From assembly GCA_017403125.1 (NCBI GenBank), contig JAFQOR010000027.1:1-62231 (forward strand): 62,231 bases of DNA, written 5' to 3'. The position numbers and the translations under genes were made by a program. The notes beneath the pieces were generated by a model, which was given only the letters and a program-made list of their open reading frames with translations, was not told the origin of the DNA and made no database searches. This stretch comes from Alistipes sp. (GTDB taxonomy: Bacteria; Bacteroidota; Bacteroidia; Bacteroidales; Rikenellaceae). Positions 8,564 through 17,522 of the stretch are shown here, in pieces (within the stretch, counting starts at the first letter, position 1; each line of letters begins with the position of its first letter).

Positions 8564-9262
8564 ATGTTTCGCTTCAAGCAGTTCGAGATTGTTGATGAGC
8601 ATTGCGCCATGAAGGTCGGCACCGATGGAGTACTTATTGGTGCTTGGGCAGATGTGGTATCGAGTCGTCGCATTTTGGATGTAGGTGCAGGTACGGCGCT
8701 CATATCGCTTATGGTTGCGCAGCGTAGCCCCGAGGCGCGAGTTACGGCTATCGAGATTGATGAGGCAGCGATAGTGGATGCGCAGAGTAATGTTGCAAAC
8801 TCGCCGTGGAGCGAACGTATCGAGGTCGTTTGTGGCGATATACGCACATATCAGACACAGCGATGCTTCGACCATATCATTAGTAACCCTCCCTACTTTC
8901 TGAACTCACTACACTCGCCCGATGCGGCGCGCACTACGGCGCGTCATGCTGCGACGCTTGCTTACGACGAACTTATGGGGGCTGCCGAGAGGTTGTTGGT
9001 CGAGGGTGGAATGTTGAGTGTCGTACTACCTACGGAGTGTGCTGCGCGCTTCCGCCGCGAGGCATATGGCAGACTATGGCTTGCGCGCCTCGAAGATGTT
9101 GTAACATGCGAGGGGGAGCAACCCAAGCGTACGCTTATGGAGTTTAGGCGCGTAGCAAAACCTCTGATGCCACGATGCAGCACGATGACGATATATGGGC
9201 GTGGAGGTAAATATAGCGATGAATATCGTCTGCTCACCGAAGAATTTTATCTTGGATTTTGA
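8564..9262 (+). CDS. trmN6: tRNA1(Val) A37 N6-methyltransferase-like
   Basis: A 232-residue Rossmann-fold SAM-dependent methyltransferase of the YfiC/TrmN6 family, which methylates N6 of A37 in tRNA-Val. The N-terminus FRFKQFEIVDEHCAMKVGTDGVLIGAW is characteristic. Motif I is ILDVGAGTALISLMVAQ, the acidic site is AIEIDEAA, and the catalytic N6-adenine motif is NPPY. It starts 3 nt after the TIGR02757 stop and ends the cluster. The downstream promoter overlaps its stop codon. Substrate is inferred from family. Confidence 0.88.
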   Translation: MFRFKQFEIVDEHCAMKVGTDGVLIGAWADVVSSRRILDVGAGTALISLMVAQRSPEARVTAIEIDEAAIVDAQSNVANSPWSERIEVVCGDIRTYQTQRCFDHIISNPPYFLNSLHSPDAARTTARHAATLAYDELMGAAERLLVEGGMLSVVLPTECAARFRREAYGRLWLARLEDVVTCEGEQPKRTLMEFRRVAKPLMPRCSTMTIYGRGGKYSDEYRLLTEEFYLGF

Positions 9263-9288
9263 TATAGTGGCAATAATTTGTATCTTTG
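9259..9288 (+). promoter_or_regulatory. Promoter for the DUF4831 gene
   Basis: TTG 9259-9261, spacer 19, TATCTTTG 9281-9288. It overlaps the stop codon of the upstream methyltransferase gene. Confidence 0.7.
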
Positions 9289-9316
9289 CCCAGAGCTAAT
9301 AAATGTGATAAGAGAT

Positions 9317-10201
9317 ATGAAACGAATTTCAACACTTATATTCGTCGCTGTGCTGTCGATTTTGGTTGTCGATGTTTCGGCACAGTCGGTTACGAAGAAG
9401 CGCGTGGGAGCCTTCATCGAGGATGGTAACGTCGTTATTGAGGAGGCTACGACAACGCTCGTAGTTAATCTTACGGTGGAGTGTGAGCGTGTGGTTGTCG
9501 GGCCCTATGCTCGCTATGCACAGAAGTATTTGGGTGTTCGTGCGCCGTTGGTAGATCGCACACAGTATCGTATTGTTGCTGCCGATGTTGCGGTTGCCGA
9601 TAATCTAAATAGTGTTACTTCGGATGTGCCTGCCCAGAGCGTTGTTGATGACCATCTGGGCGGTGTTGATAGCTTTGCAAAACTCCTGCCCGACAAGATT
9701 GCCATGGGTGAGATGACTGCCGACGAGGCTGCCGAGGAGGCTGCCGAGCGCATTTTCGAGCTGCGACGTACGCGCCTCGACCTTATCACAGGGGAGTTTG
9801 GCGAGGGTGTCTATGGCGCGGGATTGGAGAGTGCCTTGCGTGAGATAGATAAACTCGAACACCAACTTATCGAACTCTTCTTTGGAAAGCACTATATCTG
9901 TCAAACGAAGCATATCATAAAGCTCCCCGTTGAGGCTGATAATACGGCGCCCATAATTGCTCGATTCAGCCCCGAGGAGGGTCTGTTGGCAAGCGATAAT
10001 TTGGCTGGTAATATCGTTATGCTCAACATTGCTCCCAGCGACATGGTCTATCCTGCGAGTGATGTTAAGGGTAGGGTAGAGTATCGCTACGCCAATAACG
10101 CAACGGTCACGGTGAGCGTGGGCCAAGAGGTGTTGGTAAGCCGTGTGCTGCCCATCTATGAGCTTGGTGCGACCGTAATGTTCCTCACTCCCACAAAGTA
10201 A
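9317..10201 (+). CDS. DUF4831 family exported protein
   Basis: A 294-residue exported protein of unknown function. From ATG 9317 it opens with a clear signal peptide (MKRISTLIFVAVLSILVVDV, ending SAQ). The start is chosen over an upstream TTG because of that signal peptide and the promoter 28 bp before it. The body has VVGPYARYAQKYLGV and ITGEFGEGVYGAGLESALREIDKLEHQLIELFFGK, typical of DUF4831 proteins of Bacteroidota. No catalytic motif is visible. It is followed 12 nt later by the alkylation-repair gene. Confidence 0.8.
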   Translation: MKRISTLIFVAVLSILVVDVSAQSVTKKRVGAFIEDGNVVIEEATTTLVVNLTVECERVVVGPYARYAQKYLGVRAPLVDRTQYRIVAADVAVADNLNSVTSDVPAQSVVDDHLGGVDSFAKLLPDKIAMGEMTADEAAEEAAERIFELRRTRLDLITGEFGEGVYGAGLESALREIDKLEHQLIELFFGKHYICQTKHIIKLPVEADNTAPIIARFSPEEGLLASDNLAGNIVMLNIAPSDMVYPASDVKGRVEYRYANNATVTVSVGQEVLVSRVLPIYELGATVMFLTPTK

Positions 10202-10213
10202 CAACATCGCGCT

Positions 10214-10858
10214 ATGGATAATACGCAACACATGATTGAGCTCTTGGGTCGTCTGCGCAAGCAGATGAATGGAGCTGTTGCCGAGAGCATGGCACAACAT
10301 GGCGAGAACTACGGTCTGAACTATGGTGTCAGCATAGCTACCATACGCGAGATTGTGGCTTCGGAAAAGAGAGATTACGAATTTGCCAAGTATCTGTATC
10401 GTCAGCAGATTCGAGAGTTGAAGCTCGCCGCTTGTCATATTGCCGATGCCAAGATGGTCGATACCCACGAGTTCCCGTTCTGGTCGCGTGGCATTGCTAA
10501 TGCCGAGTTGGCAGAGGAGTTGGCATTTGCGCTATTGTCAAAGATTTACGATATCAACTCGCTTATGGGCGTGTGGTCCACCGAGAGCAACGAGATGGTA
10601 GCTTATGCAGCTCTTATGGCGGCATCGCGCAACGAGCGCACCACCACAGAGGTTGCCTTTGTGGCGTCGGAGCGTGCCGTGAGGGCTAATCCCAAGTCGG
10701 AGTATATTGCACAGGGCGTCGTGGCACTCATGTGCTACGTGGCGTCGCGCGATAAATCTGTTAAGGTCGGTATCCCCGTAATGTTGGAGCGCATAGACGA
10801 TTGCCCCACCAAGCAGCGCATCGTCGAGGAGTTGGAGTGGCGCATGGAGTATATGTAG
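10214..10858 (+). CDS. Probable DNA alkylation repair (AlkD-like) protein
   Basis: A 214-residue all-helical protein resembling the HEAT-repeat DNA alkylation repair family (PF08713), which removes alkylated bases. Typical parts are the N-terminus LRKQMNGAVAESMAQHGENYGLNYGVSIATIREI and the repeats QQIRELKLAACHIAD and FWSRGIANAELAEEL. I cannot identify the catalytic Asp and Trp with certainty, so it may be a non-enzymatic member. It probably shares a transcript with the DUF4831 gene. Confidence 0.6.
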   Translation: MDNTQHMIELLGRLRKQMNGAVAESMAQHGENYGLNYGVSIATIREIVASEKRDYEFAKYLYRQQIRELKLAACHIADAKMVDTHEFPFWSRGIANAELAEELAFALLSKIYDINSLMGVWSTESNEMVAYAALMAASRNERTTTEVAFVASERAVRANPKSEYIAQGVVALMCYVASRDKSVKVGIPVMLERIDDCPTKQRIVEELEWRMEYM

Positions 10859-10904
10859 CCATCGTGGCGAAGCAGAGTGTAAGTTGATACTTTCCTCACC
10901 TATT

Positions 10905-11228
10905 TCAGTATGTTGCTACGTTGCGGAAGCGGCGGAGCAATGAGTTTAATCTATCGAATGATATAACACCGCTCTCGCGCCATAGCCTCTCGCCACGCGA
11001 GAAGAGCATGAGCGTAGGGACCGAGACTATGTTAAAGCGTCGTACAAGTTCGTGGCTCGAACGAGTGTCGATGTCTATGCGTATTATTGTGAGGCAATTG
11101 CTCATGGCAAGTGCCGTACGGTCCAATATGGGGTCTATTGCCCGACATGCACCACACCATGTTGCATAGAAGTCGATGAGAATCAGATTGTCCGATGCGA
11201 TGATATTGTCAAAGTCTGTTGTTTCCAT
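10905..11228 (-). CDS. Thioredoxin-fold protein with WCGAC site
   Basis: A 107-residue cytoplasmic thioredoxin-like disulfide reductase without a signal peptide. The fold is shown by ILIDFYATWCGACRAIDPIL, IIRIDID and the cis-proline loop FNIVSVPTLMLF. The active site is Cys25-Gly-Ala-Cys28 where standard thioredoxin has CGPC; this proline often sets redox potential, so its properties may differ. The gene stands alone between converging DNA-alkylation and upstream radA genes. Confidence 0.85.
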   Translation of the reverse strand: METTDFDNIIASDNLILIDFYATWCGACRAIDPILDRTALAMSNCLTIIRIDIDTRSSHELVRRFNIVSVPTLMLFSRGERLWRESGVISFDRLNSLLRRFRNVATY

Positions 11229-11281
11229 CCTATATCGTTTTGTACATTATTTCGTAGCCCGTCGGGGTTTGGTGTGTTCCG

Positions 11282-11289
11282 CAAAGCTA
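11282..11289 (-). promoter_or_regulatory. Possible -7 element for the thioredoxin gene
   Basis: TAGCTTTG on the minus strand, 54 bp before the start codon. No clear TTG lies at the -33 position. Confidence 0.4.
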
Positions 11290-11290
11290 A

Positions 11291-11328
11291 AAACCCTCTG
11301 CATTGTAGTTGTTCTATGCAGAGGGTTT
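11291..11328 (-). terminator. Terminator after radA
   Basis: AAACCCTCTGCAT (11291-11303) pairs perfectly with ATGCAGAGGGTTT (11316-11328) across a 12-nt loop. It lies 33 bp past the radA stop. Confidence 0.75.
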
Positions 11329-11361
11329 CAAAATCTACGCCAAAGCTTGGTGGCGGATATG

Positions 11362-12729
11362 TTATTCGGCAAATAGTGCTCTGGGAAGCTGTTCGATGCT
11401 CGATATGAATACTACCTCGATACCCTTGCTACGCTTGATGCTCTTCTCGACAAAGCTCGAAACAACGATACGCTTGAAGCCAAGACGTGCTGCCTCCGAT
11501 ATACGCTGTTCGGTACGTGGAGCGGGTCGCACCTCGCCCGAGAGTCCTATCTCACCTGCGCAACATACGCCTTCGGCGAGAGCTCGGTCGTAGTACGACG
11601 AAATGATGGCTGCTACAACAGCCAAGTCCATACCCGTATCGGCAATCTTGAAGCCACCTGCGAAATTTAGAAAGACATCCTTCTGGAACATCTTCATGCC
11701 TACGCGCTTCTCTAAAACGGCGAGCAACATGTTAAGCCTACGCTGGTCGAAGCCCGTTGTTGAGCGTTGGGGAGTACCATAAGCAGCTCCGCTTACCAGA
11801 GCCTGCACCTCGATAAGATAGGGGCGTATGCCATCTACGGCAGCTCCTACGGCTATGCCTGCCAGAGGTTCCTCGTAGTGTGATAGTAGTATCTCCGATG
11901 GGTTTTCGACGCTGCGCAATCCGTTATCGCGCATCTCGAATACACCAATCTCGTAGGTTGCGCCAAAGCGATTCTTTATGCCGCGCAGTATGCGGTAGGT
12001 GTTGTTGTGGTCGCCCTCGAATTGCAGCACCACATCCACTATGTGCTCCAAAATCTTGGGTCCGGCTATGGTGCCATCCTTTGTGATATGTCCAATGATG
12101 AATATAGCTGTGCCACTACTCTTGGCTATCTTCAACAGCGTAGCAGCACACTCTCGAATCTGCGTTACGCTGCCCGCCGACGACTCCACAAAGTCGGTGT
12201 ACATCGTTTGTATCGAGTCAATGATGACGATGTCGGGGTGTTGTTCCTCGATTTGCGAGGCTATATTCTCCAATAGCGTCTCGGTATATACCGTACACTC
12301 CTCGTTGTGGATGCCAATGCGCGTAGCACGCATCTTAATCTGCTCCGCCGACTCCTCGCCCGAGACATAGAGCGTCGATAGGTTGTTATCGGTGAGTGCA
12401 AGTTGTAGCGACAAGGTCGATTTGCCTATGCCCGGCTCACCACCCAAGAGAATGAGTGAGCCCGGCACCAAGCCTCCACCAAGCACACGGTTAAGCTCCT
12501 TGTTGCCCAAATCTATGCGTCGATTCTCCTGCTCCGAAATATCTTGCACACGTTGTGCTGTGGCACGCGGAAGACTTGCAACCTGTGCTGCTATCGACTT
12601 CGACTCCTTGGCAATGACGTGCTCGGTTATGGTGTTCCACTCGCCACACGAGGGACACTTGCCGAGCCACTTGGGAGTCTCGTAACCGCACGATGAGCAG
12701 AAAAACGCCCGCTTAACCTTGCCTGCCAT
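11362..12729 (-). CDS. radA: DNA repair protein RadA
   Basis: A 455-residue RecA-like helicase that promotes branch migration during recombination repair. The start is taken at ATG 12729 (MAGKVKRAFFCSSCG); a longer in-frame reading adds an unrelated 33 residues that overlap no family sequence. Order: zinc motif CSSCG...CPSCG, Walker A GGEPGIGKSTL, Walker B region IVIIDSIQTM, the RadA motif KNRFG, then a Lon-protease-like C-terminal domain (FLNFAGGFKIADTGMDLAV). It is the last gene of the 11362-16168 cluster. Confidence 0.95.
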   Translation of the reverse strand: MAGKVKRAFFCSSCGYETPKWLGKCPSCGEWNTITEHVIAKESKSIAAQVASLPRATAQRVQDISEQENRRIDLGNKELNRVLGGGLVPGSLILLGGEPGIGKSTLSLQLALTDNNLSTLYVSGEESAEQIKMRATRIGIHNEECTVYTETLLENIASQIEEQHPDIVIIDSIQTMYTDFVESSAGSVTQIRECAATLLKIAKSSGTAIFIIGHITKDGTIAGPKILEHIVDVVLQFEGDHNNTYRILRGIKNRFGATYEIGVFEMRDNGLRSVENPSEILLSHYEEPLAGIAVGAAVDGIRPYLIEVQALVSGAAYGTPQRSTTGFDQRRLNMLLAVLEKRVGMKMFQKDVFLNFAGGFKIADTGMDLAVVAAIISSYYDRALAEGVCCAGEIGLSGEVRPAPRTEQRISEAARLGFKRIVVSSFVEKSIKRSKGIEVVFISSIEQLPRALFAE

Positions 12730-12752
12730 ATAATTTGTTCGATGCCTTGTTG

Positions 12753-14072
12753 TTAGCCAAAGAGCTTTATGATGTCGTTGCCGTTGGCAAATACCATGAG
12801 CATGAGCAGGAATATCAAACCTATCCACTGCATTACCGTGAGGAACTTATCGCTTGGCTTGCGACGTGTGATAATCTCCCAAAGGGTGAACAGTGCGTGT
12901 CCGCCATCGAGACCCGGTATGGGTAGCAGGTTCATGATTGCCAATGCGATAGATAGGAATGCGGTGAGTGCCCAGAAGCTTTGCCAATTCCACTCATCGG
13001 GGAAGATGCTGCCTATGGCGATGAATCCGCCCACCTCCTTGTAGAGTCCCGATTCGGGGTTGAAGATGAGCTTCACCTGATTCCAATACGATGCCAACTG
13101 TTCGCCTGTACGTGATATGCCGGCAGGTATCGACTCAAAGAAGTTGTAGCTTACATGGTGCTGTCCGGTAGGAGCATTTGTATAGATGCCAATCGATCCG
13201 TTCTGGTCGATATGTGTTGCTATGCGAAGCGTATCTGTGCCGCGCACGACATCGATGTCGGCGCTCTTGCCTTTCAGCTTTTCGAGTATCTTGCTGCCAT
13301 CAACGTAGTCGATGATTTGCTCTCCGTTTATGGCGTAGATGCGGTCACCTATCTGATAGCTATCACGATTCTTCGACTCCTCCATAATGCCTACTACCTC
13401 GAACGGTATAAACTCTCTTATGAAGTTCTCGTAGCCCTTGCGCTCGCGAATCGAACGTATTGTGCTGTTGGGTAACGCGAGCGTTACGGTGTCGTTACCA
13501 CGAGCTACATCAACGCTCACATCATCGCCCACGATGAATAGATTGCTGATGATGTCGTTCGTGCGCTCGATATGCTCTCCGTTGATGCTTACGATGCGGT
13601 CGCCATGCTCGAAGCCAAGCTCCAAGCCCGCCTCGTTATAGACATAACCATTTTTCATGTCGCTATTGCGGTAGTAGTTATCGCCCCACGTAAGAAGTAT
13701 TGCCGAGTAGATAACCATCGCCGTAATAACGTTCATCATGATACCGGCAAGCATAACTATAAGGCGCTGCCATGCCGGCTTGGTGCGGAACTCCCATGGC
13801 TGTGGCGGCTGGTTCATCTGCTCGGTGTTCATCGATTCATCAATCATTCCCGAGAGCGATACGTAGCCTCCAAGCGGTAACCATCCCACGCCATACTCCG
13901 TCTCGCCAAACTTGCGCTTGTAGAGTGTAAACCACGGGTTGAAGAATATGTAGAACTTTTCGACACGAATCTTGAAGATGCGTGCCGCGATGAAGTGTCC
14001 AAACTCGTGAACCAACACGAGGAACGATAACGAAAGTACGAATTGTAGAATCTTGATTAGAATAATGCTCAT
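12753..14072 (-). CDS. rseP: Site-2 protease RseP
   Basis: An intramembrane zinc metalloprotease of 439 aa that cleaves membrane-bound anti-sigma factors and leftover signal peptides. The zinc site is HEFGH (His22, Glu23, His26) and the third-ligand motif is NLLPIPGLDGGH. Two PDZ modules lie between, seen as FEHGDRIVSINGEHIE and IGDRIYAINGEQI. There are four likely membrane helices. It lies 55 bp after dxr, an arrangement common in bacteria where isoprenoid and envelope genes cluster. Confidence 0.95.
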   Translation of the reverse strand: MSIILIKILQFVLSLSFLVLVHEFGHFIAARIFKIRVEKFYIFFNPWFTLYKRKFGETEYGVGWLPLGGYVSLSGMIDESMNTEQMNQPPQPWEFRTKPAWQRLIVMLAGIMMNVITAMVIYSAILLTWGDNYYRNSDMKNGYVYNEAGLELGFEHGDRIVSINGEHIERTNDIISNLFIVGDDVSVDVARGNDTVTLALPNSTIRSIRERKGYENFIREFIPFEVVGIMEESKNRDSYQIGDRIYAINGEQIIDYVDGSKILEKLKGKSADIDVVRGTDTLRIATHIDQNGSIGIYTNAPTGQHHVSYNFFESIPAGISRTGEQLASYWNQVKLIFNPESGLYKEVGGFIAIGSIFPDEWNWQSFWALTAFLSIALAIMNLLPIPGLDGGHALFTLWEIITRRKPSDKFLTVMQWIGLIFLLMLMVFANGNDIIKLFG

Positions 14073-14127
14073 AGTGTCACTCTCCCTCTAAATCTGTTTG
14101 CTTTATCTCTTTTATCTCTTTATTGTC

Positions 14128-15288
14128 TTATAATTTGAGGTATTGCGATGCCAATTCGCGTGCCTCGATGTTTGCTTTGTCGTAGTCGTCGAGTGTGGGC
14201 GACGAGCTGAACGATGCGTTATCCAACGCATAGCGTATGGCGCCTACGATATCGCAATACCCGCACTTGCCACCAAGAAAGGCGGCTACGGCAACCTCAT
14301 TTGCTCCATTCATCGTACATGCAGCCGTGCCTCTACGCTCCAAGCACTCGTAGGCGATGCCCAATGCAGGGTACTTTGCGTTATCCACCTCGCGGAAACT
14401 CAACGTGGGGTAGTCCAATATCGAGAACTCCTCCTGCGGGTGTGGTGCACGCTCGGGATAGAACATCGCATAGCTTATGGGTGTACGCATGTCGGCGGTG
14501 CCGAGTTGAGCCTTCACCGAACCATCGCTAAACTCAACCATGGAGTGCACGATAGATTGCGGATGTATAACAACTTTTATGCGCTCAGCCTCGACGTTGA
14601 AGAGCCAGTGAGCCTCAATAACTTCAAAGCCCTTGTTTACGAGTGTCGCCGAGTCGATGGTAATCTTTGCCCCCATCGACCACTGTGGGTGTCGTAGTGC
14701 CATGTCGGGTGTTACCGTACGAAGCTCCTCACATGGTATGTCACGCAGTGCGCCACCGCTGCAAGTTATAATCAAACGTCGCAAGTGCTCTCTGCGCTCA
14801 CCCTCCAAACACTGCATTATGGCAGAGTGTTCCGAGTCGATAGGAACTATCTCCACGCCATGCTTGCGAGCCTCGCGCATGATAATGTCGCCACCTACGA
14901 CTAATGTCTCCTTGTTTGCCAGAGCTATGCGTTTGCCACTCTCGATAGCTGCCGCCGTGGGGTGCAGACCTGCATATCCGACCAATGCATTTACAACCAT
15001 GTCGCAGTCGGCATCGGCGGCTGCGGCACATATAGCGTCGCTCCCCGCCTCGACGACGATGTTGCTGCCCGAAAGCGCTTCACACAGTGCGTTATAGTGG
15101 CTTTTGTCACCAATTACCACGCGCTGGGCGCCAAACATCAGGGCATCTTGGGCAAGACGCTGCCAATTACTGTTGGCAACGAGTGTCGTGATGGCGAAAC
15201 GTTCGGGATAGCTACGCACGATGTCGAGCGTCTGCGCCCCTATCGACCCGGTTGAGCCAAGTATGGTTATGCGTTGCTTGCTACTCAT
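14128..15288 (-). CDS. dxr: 1-deoxy-D-xylulose 5-phosphate reductoisomerase
   Basis: Converts DXP to 2-C-methyl-D-erythritol 4-phosphate with NADPH, the second step of the MEP isoprenoid pathway. The 386-residue protein has the nucleotide motif ILGSTGSIGAQTL, the substrate/metal segment IVPIDSEHSAIMQCL, ITCSGGALRD and DSATLVNKGFEVIEAHWLF. Length is normal. It overlaps the upstream M23-like gene by 8 nt, so the two are probably co-translated. Confidence 0.96.
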   Translation of the reverse strand: MSSKQRITILGSTGSIGAQTLDIVRSYPERFAITTLVANSNWQRLAQDALMFGAQRVVIGDKSHYNALCEALSGSNIVVEAGSDAICAAAADADCDMVVNALVGYAGLHPTAAAIESGKRIALANKETLVVGGDIIMREARKHGVEIVPIDSEHSAIMQCLEGERREHLRRLIITCSGGALRDIPCEELRTVTPDMALRHPQWSMGAKITIDSATLVNKGFEVIEAHWLFNVEAERIKVVIHPQSIVHSMVEFSDGSVKAQLGTADMRTPISYAMFYPERAPHPQEEFSILDYPTLSFREVDNAKYPALGIAYECLERRGTAACTMNGANEVAVAAFLGGKCGYCDIVGAIRYALDNASFSSSPTLDDYDKANIEARELASQYLKL

Positions 15289-16168
15289 TGCCTACGGTTG
15301 CTTTTTCGATGTCGATATACGCCGTGGGATTTAGCGGCGAGCCGTCGCGCCATAGTTCAAAGGCGAGCATATAGCTTGCCGTAGCCTCGCTGTTGCCTGC
15401 CTCGGTCGTAGTACCCACTCGTCCTATTACGGCATTGCTGTTTACTCTCTGTCCGCGACGTACGAGTGCCTCGCCCAGACCCTTATACGTAGATACATAG
15501 CCATCGGCGTGGTGTATGCTTATGGTGTAGTATCCGTTTATCATCTCCGAACGCATAACCGTGCCGTCGGCTATTGCTACCACCGAGTTTTCGCCACTTA
15601 AACTCATGATTACGATGTCGAAATCCGAGTCGGGAGCATCGAAATCGCGTGTTATAGTGCCGTGCATGGGGCTTATGAAGCGCGCCGAGACGCTCTTTAC
15701 GGTCTTGGTGTTCGTGAGCGAGTAGTCGCCCGTAGTGCTCTCGATAGCTGCTCGTAGCAGGGTGTCGGCGCGTGTGGGCAGTATGAGTGACTTGTCGTAA
15801 CGTATGGTATCACTCGCCATGGACGATTTAAGCGTTGGTGTGCTACCACGCATGATTGTAACCACCGCCTCGTTGTACTCTATGGTCATGGCTATCTGTC
15901 GCTCCAACGAATCTACGCGCATAACATTGGCCACCATCTCGTCGTGCATCCTATCTACTTGTGTGCGGTACGATGGGAAGATGGTGTAGAGTAGCGAGGT
16001 GTGCGCCATGAGTAGCATGAGTATGACGATGATGATAAGCAGCAACGTCAGTATGCCTCCCCACAGCCCTATGGGCGATATATTCATCTTCCAATGAACC
16101 TCGTCGCTCGCACGGTCGCGCATCGATATCTGTCGCTTATCGGTTATGTAATTCCAGAATCTTCGCAT
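15281..16168 (-). CDS. M23/LytM-fold membrane protein, likely inactive
   Basis: A 295-residue protein with one membrane helix (about residues 33-56), a short coiled stretch and a C-terminal LytM (M23) domain. The domain is recognised by SPMHGTITRDFD, GTVMRSEMINGYYTISIHHADGYVSTYKGL, VRRGQRV and IGRVGTT...LAFELWRDGSPLNPTAYI. The expected zinc and catalytic residues look replaced: the usual HxGVDI reads FDIVIM, and the usual RYAHL reads TYKGL. It therefore resembles degenerate LytM factors that activate other cell-wall hydrolases. Bacteroidota often carry an M23 gene with this topology beside dxr/rseP. Function is inferred. Confidence 0.75.
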   Translation of the reverse strand: MRRFWNYITDKRQISMRDRASDEVHWKMNISPIGLWGGILTLLLIIIVILMLLMAHTSLLYTIFPSYRTQVDRMHDEMVANVMRVDSLERQIAMTIEYNEAVVTIMRGSTPTLKSSMASDTIRYDKSLILPTRADTLLRAAIESTTGDYSLTNTKTVKSVSARFISPMHGTITRDFDAPDSDFDIVIMSLSGENSVVAIADGTVMRSEMINGYYTISIHHADGYVSTYKGLGEALVRRGQRVNSNAVIGRVGTTTEAGNSEATASYMLAFELWRDGSPLNPTAYIDIEKATVGNE

Positions 16169-16285
16169 TACAGGGAGGTTCTATAAATTATTAAACAAGT
16201 TATCCGTTGCCGAGAGACTCTATTTCGGTCGCCTTTGTGTGCTTATTTTGGTGTAATTCTCACTTTTGCTCTGCGGCAATGCTCG

Positions 16286-16303
16286 CGTTGCGCTCTCGCA
16301 ACG
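16286..16303. other. Short perfect hairpin in the 16169-16484 gap
   Basis: CGTTGCG-CTCT-CGCAACG forms a 7-bp stem with a 4-nt loop. The 316-bp gap otherwise holds the nucleotidyltransferase promoter and, on the minus strand, a lone TATCTTTG (16400-16393) that could serve the M23-dxr-rseP-radA cluster but lacks a -33 match. Confidence 0.4.
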
Positions 16304-16420
16304 GATCGGAGGTATAACCAAAACAGTATCCAAAATCAACTCGACCTAATACCGAGAACCTCTCTACAATTTTTTAGTCACATTATATCACGCAAAGATA
16401 ACGAAAAAAAGTGGGATACT

Positions 16421-16451
16421 TTGTATATTACACATAACTTTTTTAACTTTG
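16421..16451 (+). promoter_or_regulatory. Promoter for the sugar nucleotidyltransferase
   Basis: TTG 16421-16423, spacer 20, TAACTTTG 16444-16451, 34 bp before the start codon. Confidence 0.7.
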
Positions 16452-16484
16452 CGCTACGAAAGACTAAAATAAACTTATTTGATT

Positions 16485-17393
16485 ATGGTAAAACCAACAC
16501 TTTTGGTATTGGCAGCGGGCATGGGTTCGCGCTATGGCTCGCTCAAACAGATGGATGGCGTAGGTCCTAACGGCGAGGCTATCATCGACTATTCGGTATA
16601 TGATGCAATACGTGCAGGTTTTGGCAAGGTTGTCTTTGTCATTCGCCACTCGTTTGCCGATGAGTTCTGCGAGGTGTTCAGCCGTGAGCGTTTTGGCAAT
16701 AAGATAGAGGTGGAGTATGTATATCAGGAGCTCGACAATCTTCCCGAGGGTTTCACCAAACCCGAGGAGCGTGTTAAACCGTGGGGTACGAACCACGCTG
16801 TGATGATGGCTGCCAACGTCATCGATACGCCATTTGCCGTTATCAACGCCGATGACTTCTATGGCCGTGACGGATATGCCGTTATAGGTCGCTATCTCTC
16901 GGACTTGGAGGGTAGCGAGGGTAGGTATTGCATGGTAGGCTACGAGGTGTGCAAGACTCTCTCGGAGAATGGTACGGTGTCGCGCGGTGTGTGTACGGTG
17001 GATAGCGATAACAATCTCACGAGCATGGTTGAACGTACGAAGATTGAGCGCGTGAATGGCACCATCGTATTCCACGACGAGGGCACGGACGAGCCTCTTG
17101 CAGAGAATACTCCCGTGTCGATGAATCTCTTTGGCTTTACCCCCGACTACTTCCGCCACTCGGAGGCGTATTTCAAGGAGTTCCTCAAAGCAAACATTGA
17201 CAATCTCAAATCAGAGTTCTTCATCCCTCTCATGGTGAATAAGGTTATCAGCGAGGGTACGGCGACCATGCGTGTTCTCTCCACCACAGCCAACTGGTTT
17301 GGCGTGACCTACAAGGAGGATAAGCCCCAGCTTATGGCAAAGATCGAGGAGTTAATCGAGGCGGGTGAGTATCCGCGTGACCTCTGGGCATAG
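16485..17393 (+). CDS. Sugar-phosphate nucleotidyltransferase-like protein
   Basis: A 302-residue Rossmann-type NTP transferase that should activate a sugar or sugar-like phosphate with a nucleotide. The signature is LVLAAGMGSRYGSLKQMDGVGPNG, followed by the metal-binding INADDFYG and the acceptor region FGFTPDYF. The start is ATG 16485; a TTG two codons upstream is possible. The C-terminal half differs from GalU and RfbA, so the sugar is uncertain. It has its own promoter and terminator, with no sugar pathway genes next to it. Confidence 0.8.
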   Translation: MVKPTLLVLAAGMGSRYGSLKQMDGVGPNGEAIIDYSVYDAIRAGFGKVVFVIRHSFADEFCEVFSRERFGNKIEVEYVYQELDNLPEGFTKPEERVKPWGTNHAVMMAANVIDTPFAVINADDFYGRDGYAVIGRYLSDLEGSEGRYCMVGYEVCKTLSENGTVSRGVCTVDSDNNLTSMVERTKIERVNGTIVFHDEGTDEPLAENTPVSMNLFGFTPDYFRHSEAYFKEFLKANIDNLKSEFFIPLMVNKVISEGTATMRVLSTTANWFGVTYKEDKPQLMAKIEELIEAGEYPRDLWA

Positions 17394-17415
17394 GAGGTTA
17401 TTCGACTACTTAACT

Positions 17416-17455
17416 AAATGTGGGTGACTAATCTAATTTTTAGTCACCCACATTT
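17416..17455 (+). terminator. Strong hairpin terminator after the nucleotidyltransferase
   Basis: AAATGTGGGTGACTA (17416-17430) pairs perfectly over 15 bp with TAGTCACCCACATTT (17441-17455). It may also stop miaB transcription coming the other way. Confidence 0.85.
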
Positions 17456-17462
17456 GTTGTTT

Positions 17463-17494
17463 GGTAGGGGGATTTAGTGAGTTTAAGGAATTTA
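17463..17494 (+). repeat. Dispersed intergenic repeat, copy 2
   Basis: GGTAGGGGGATTTAGTGAGT followed by TTAAGGAATTTA closely matches the reverse complement of 430-460. Both copies lie next to gene ends. Confidence 0.5.
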
Positions 17495-17522
17495 GCGTTA
17501 AAGATTACTTTACCTTAATATC

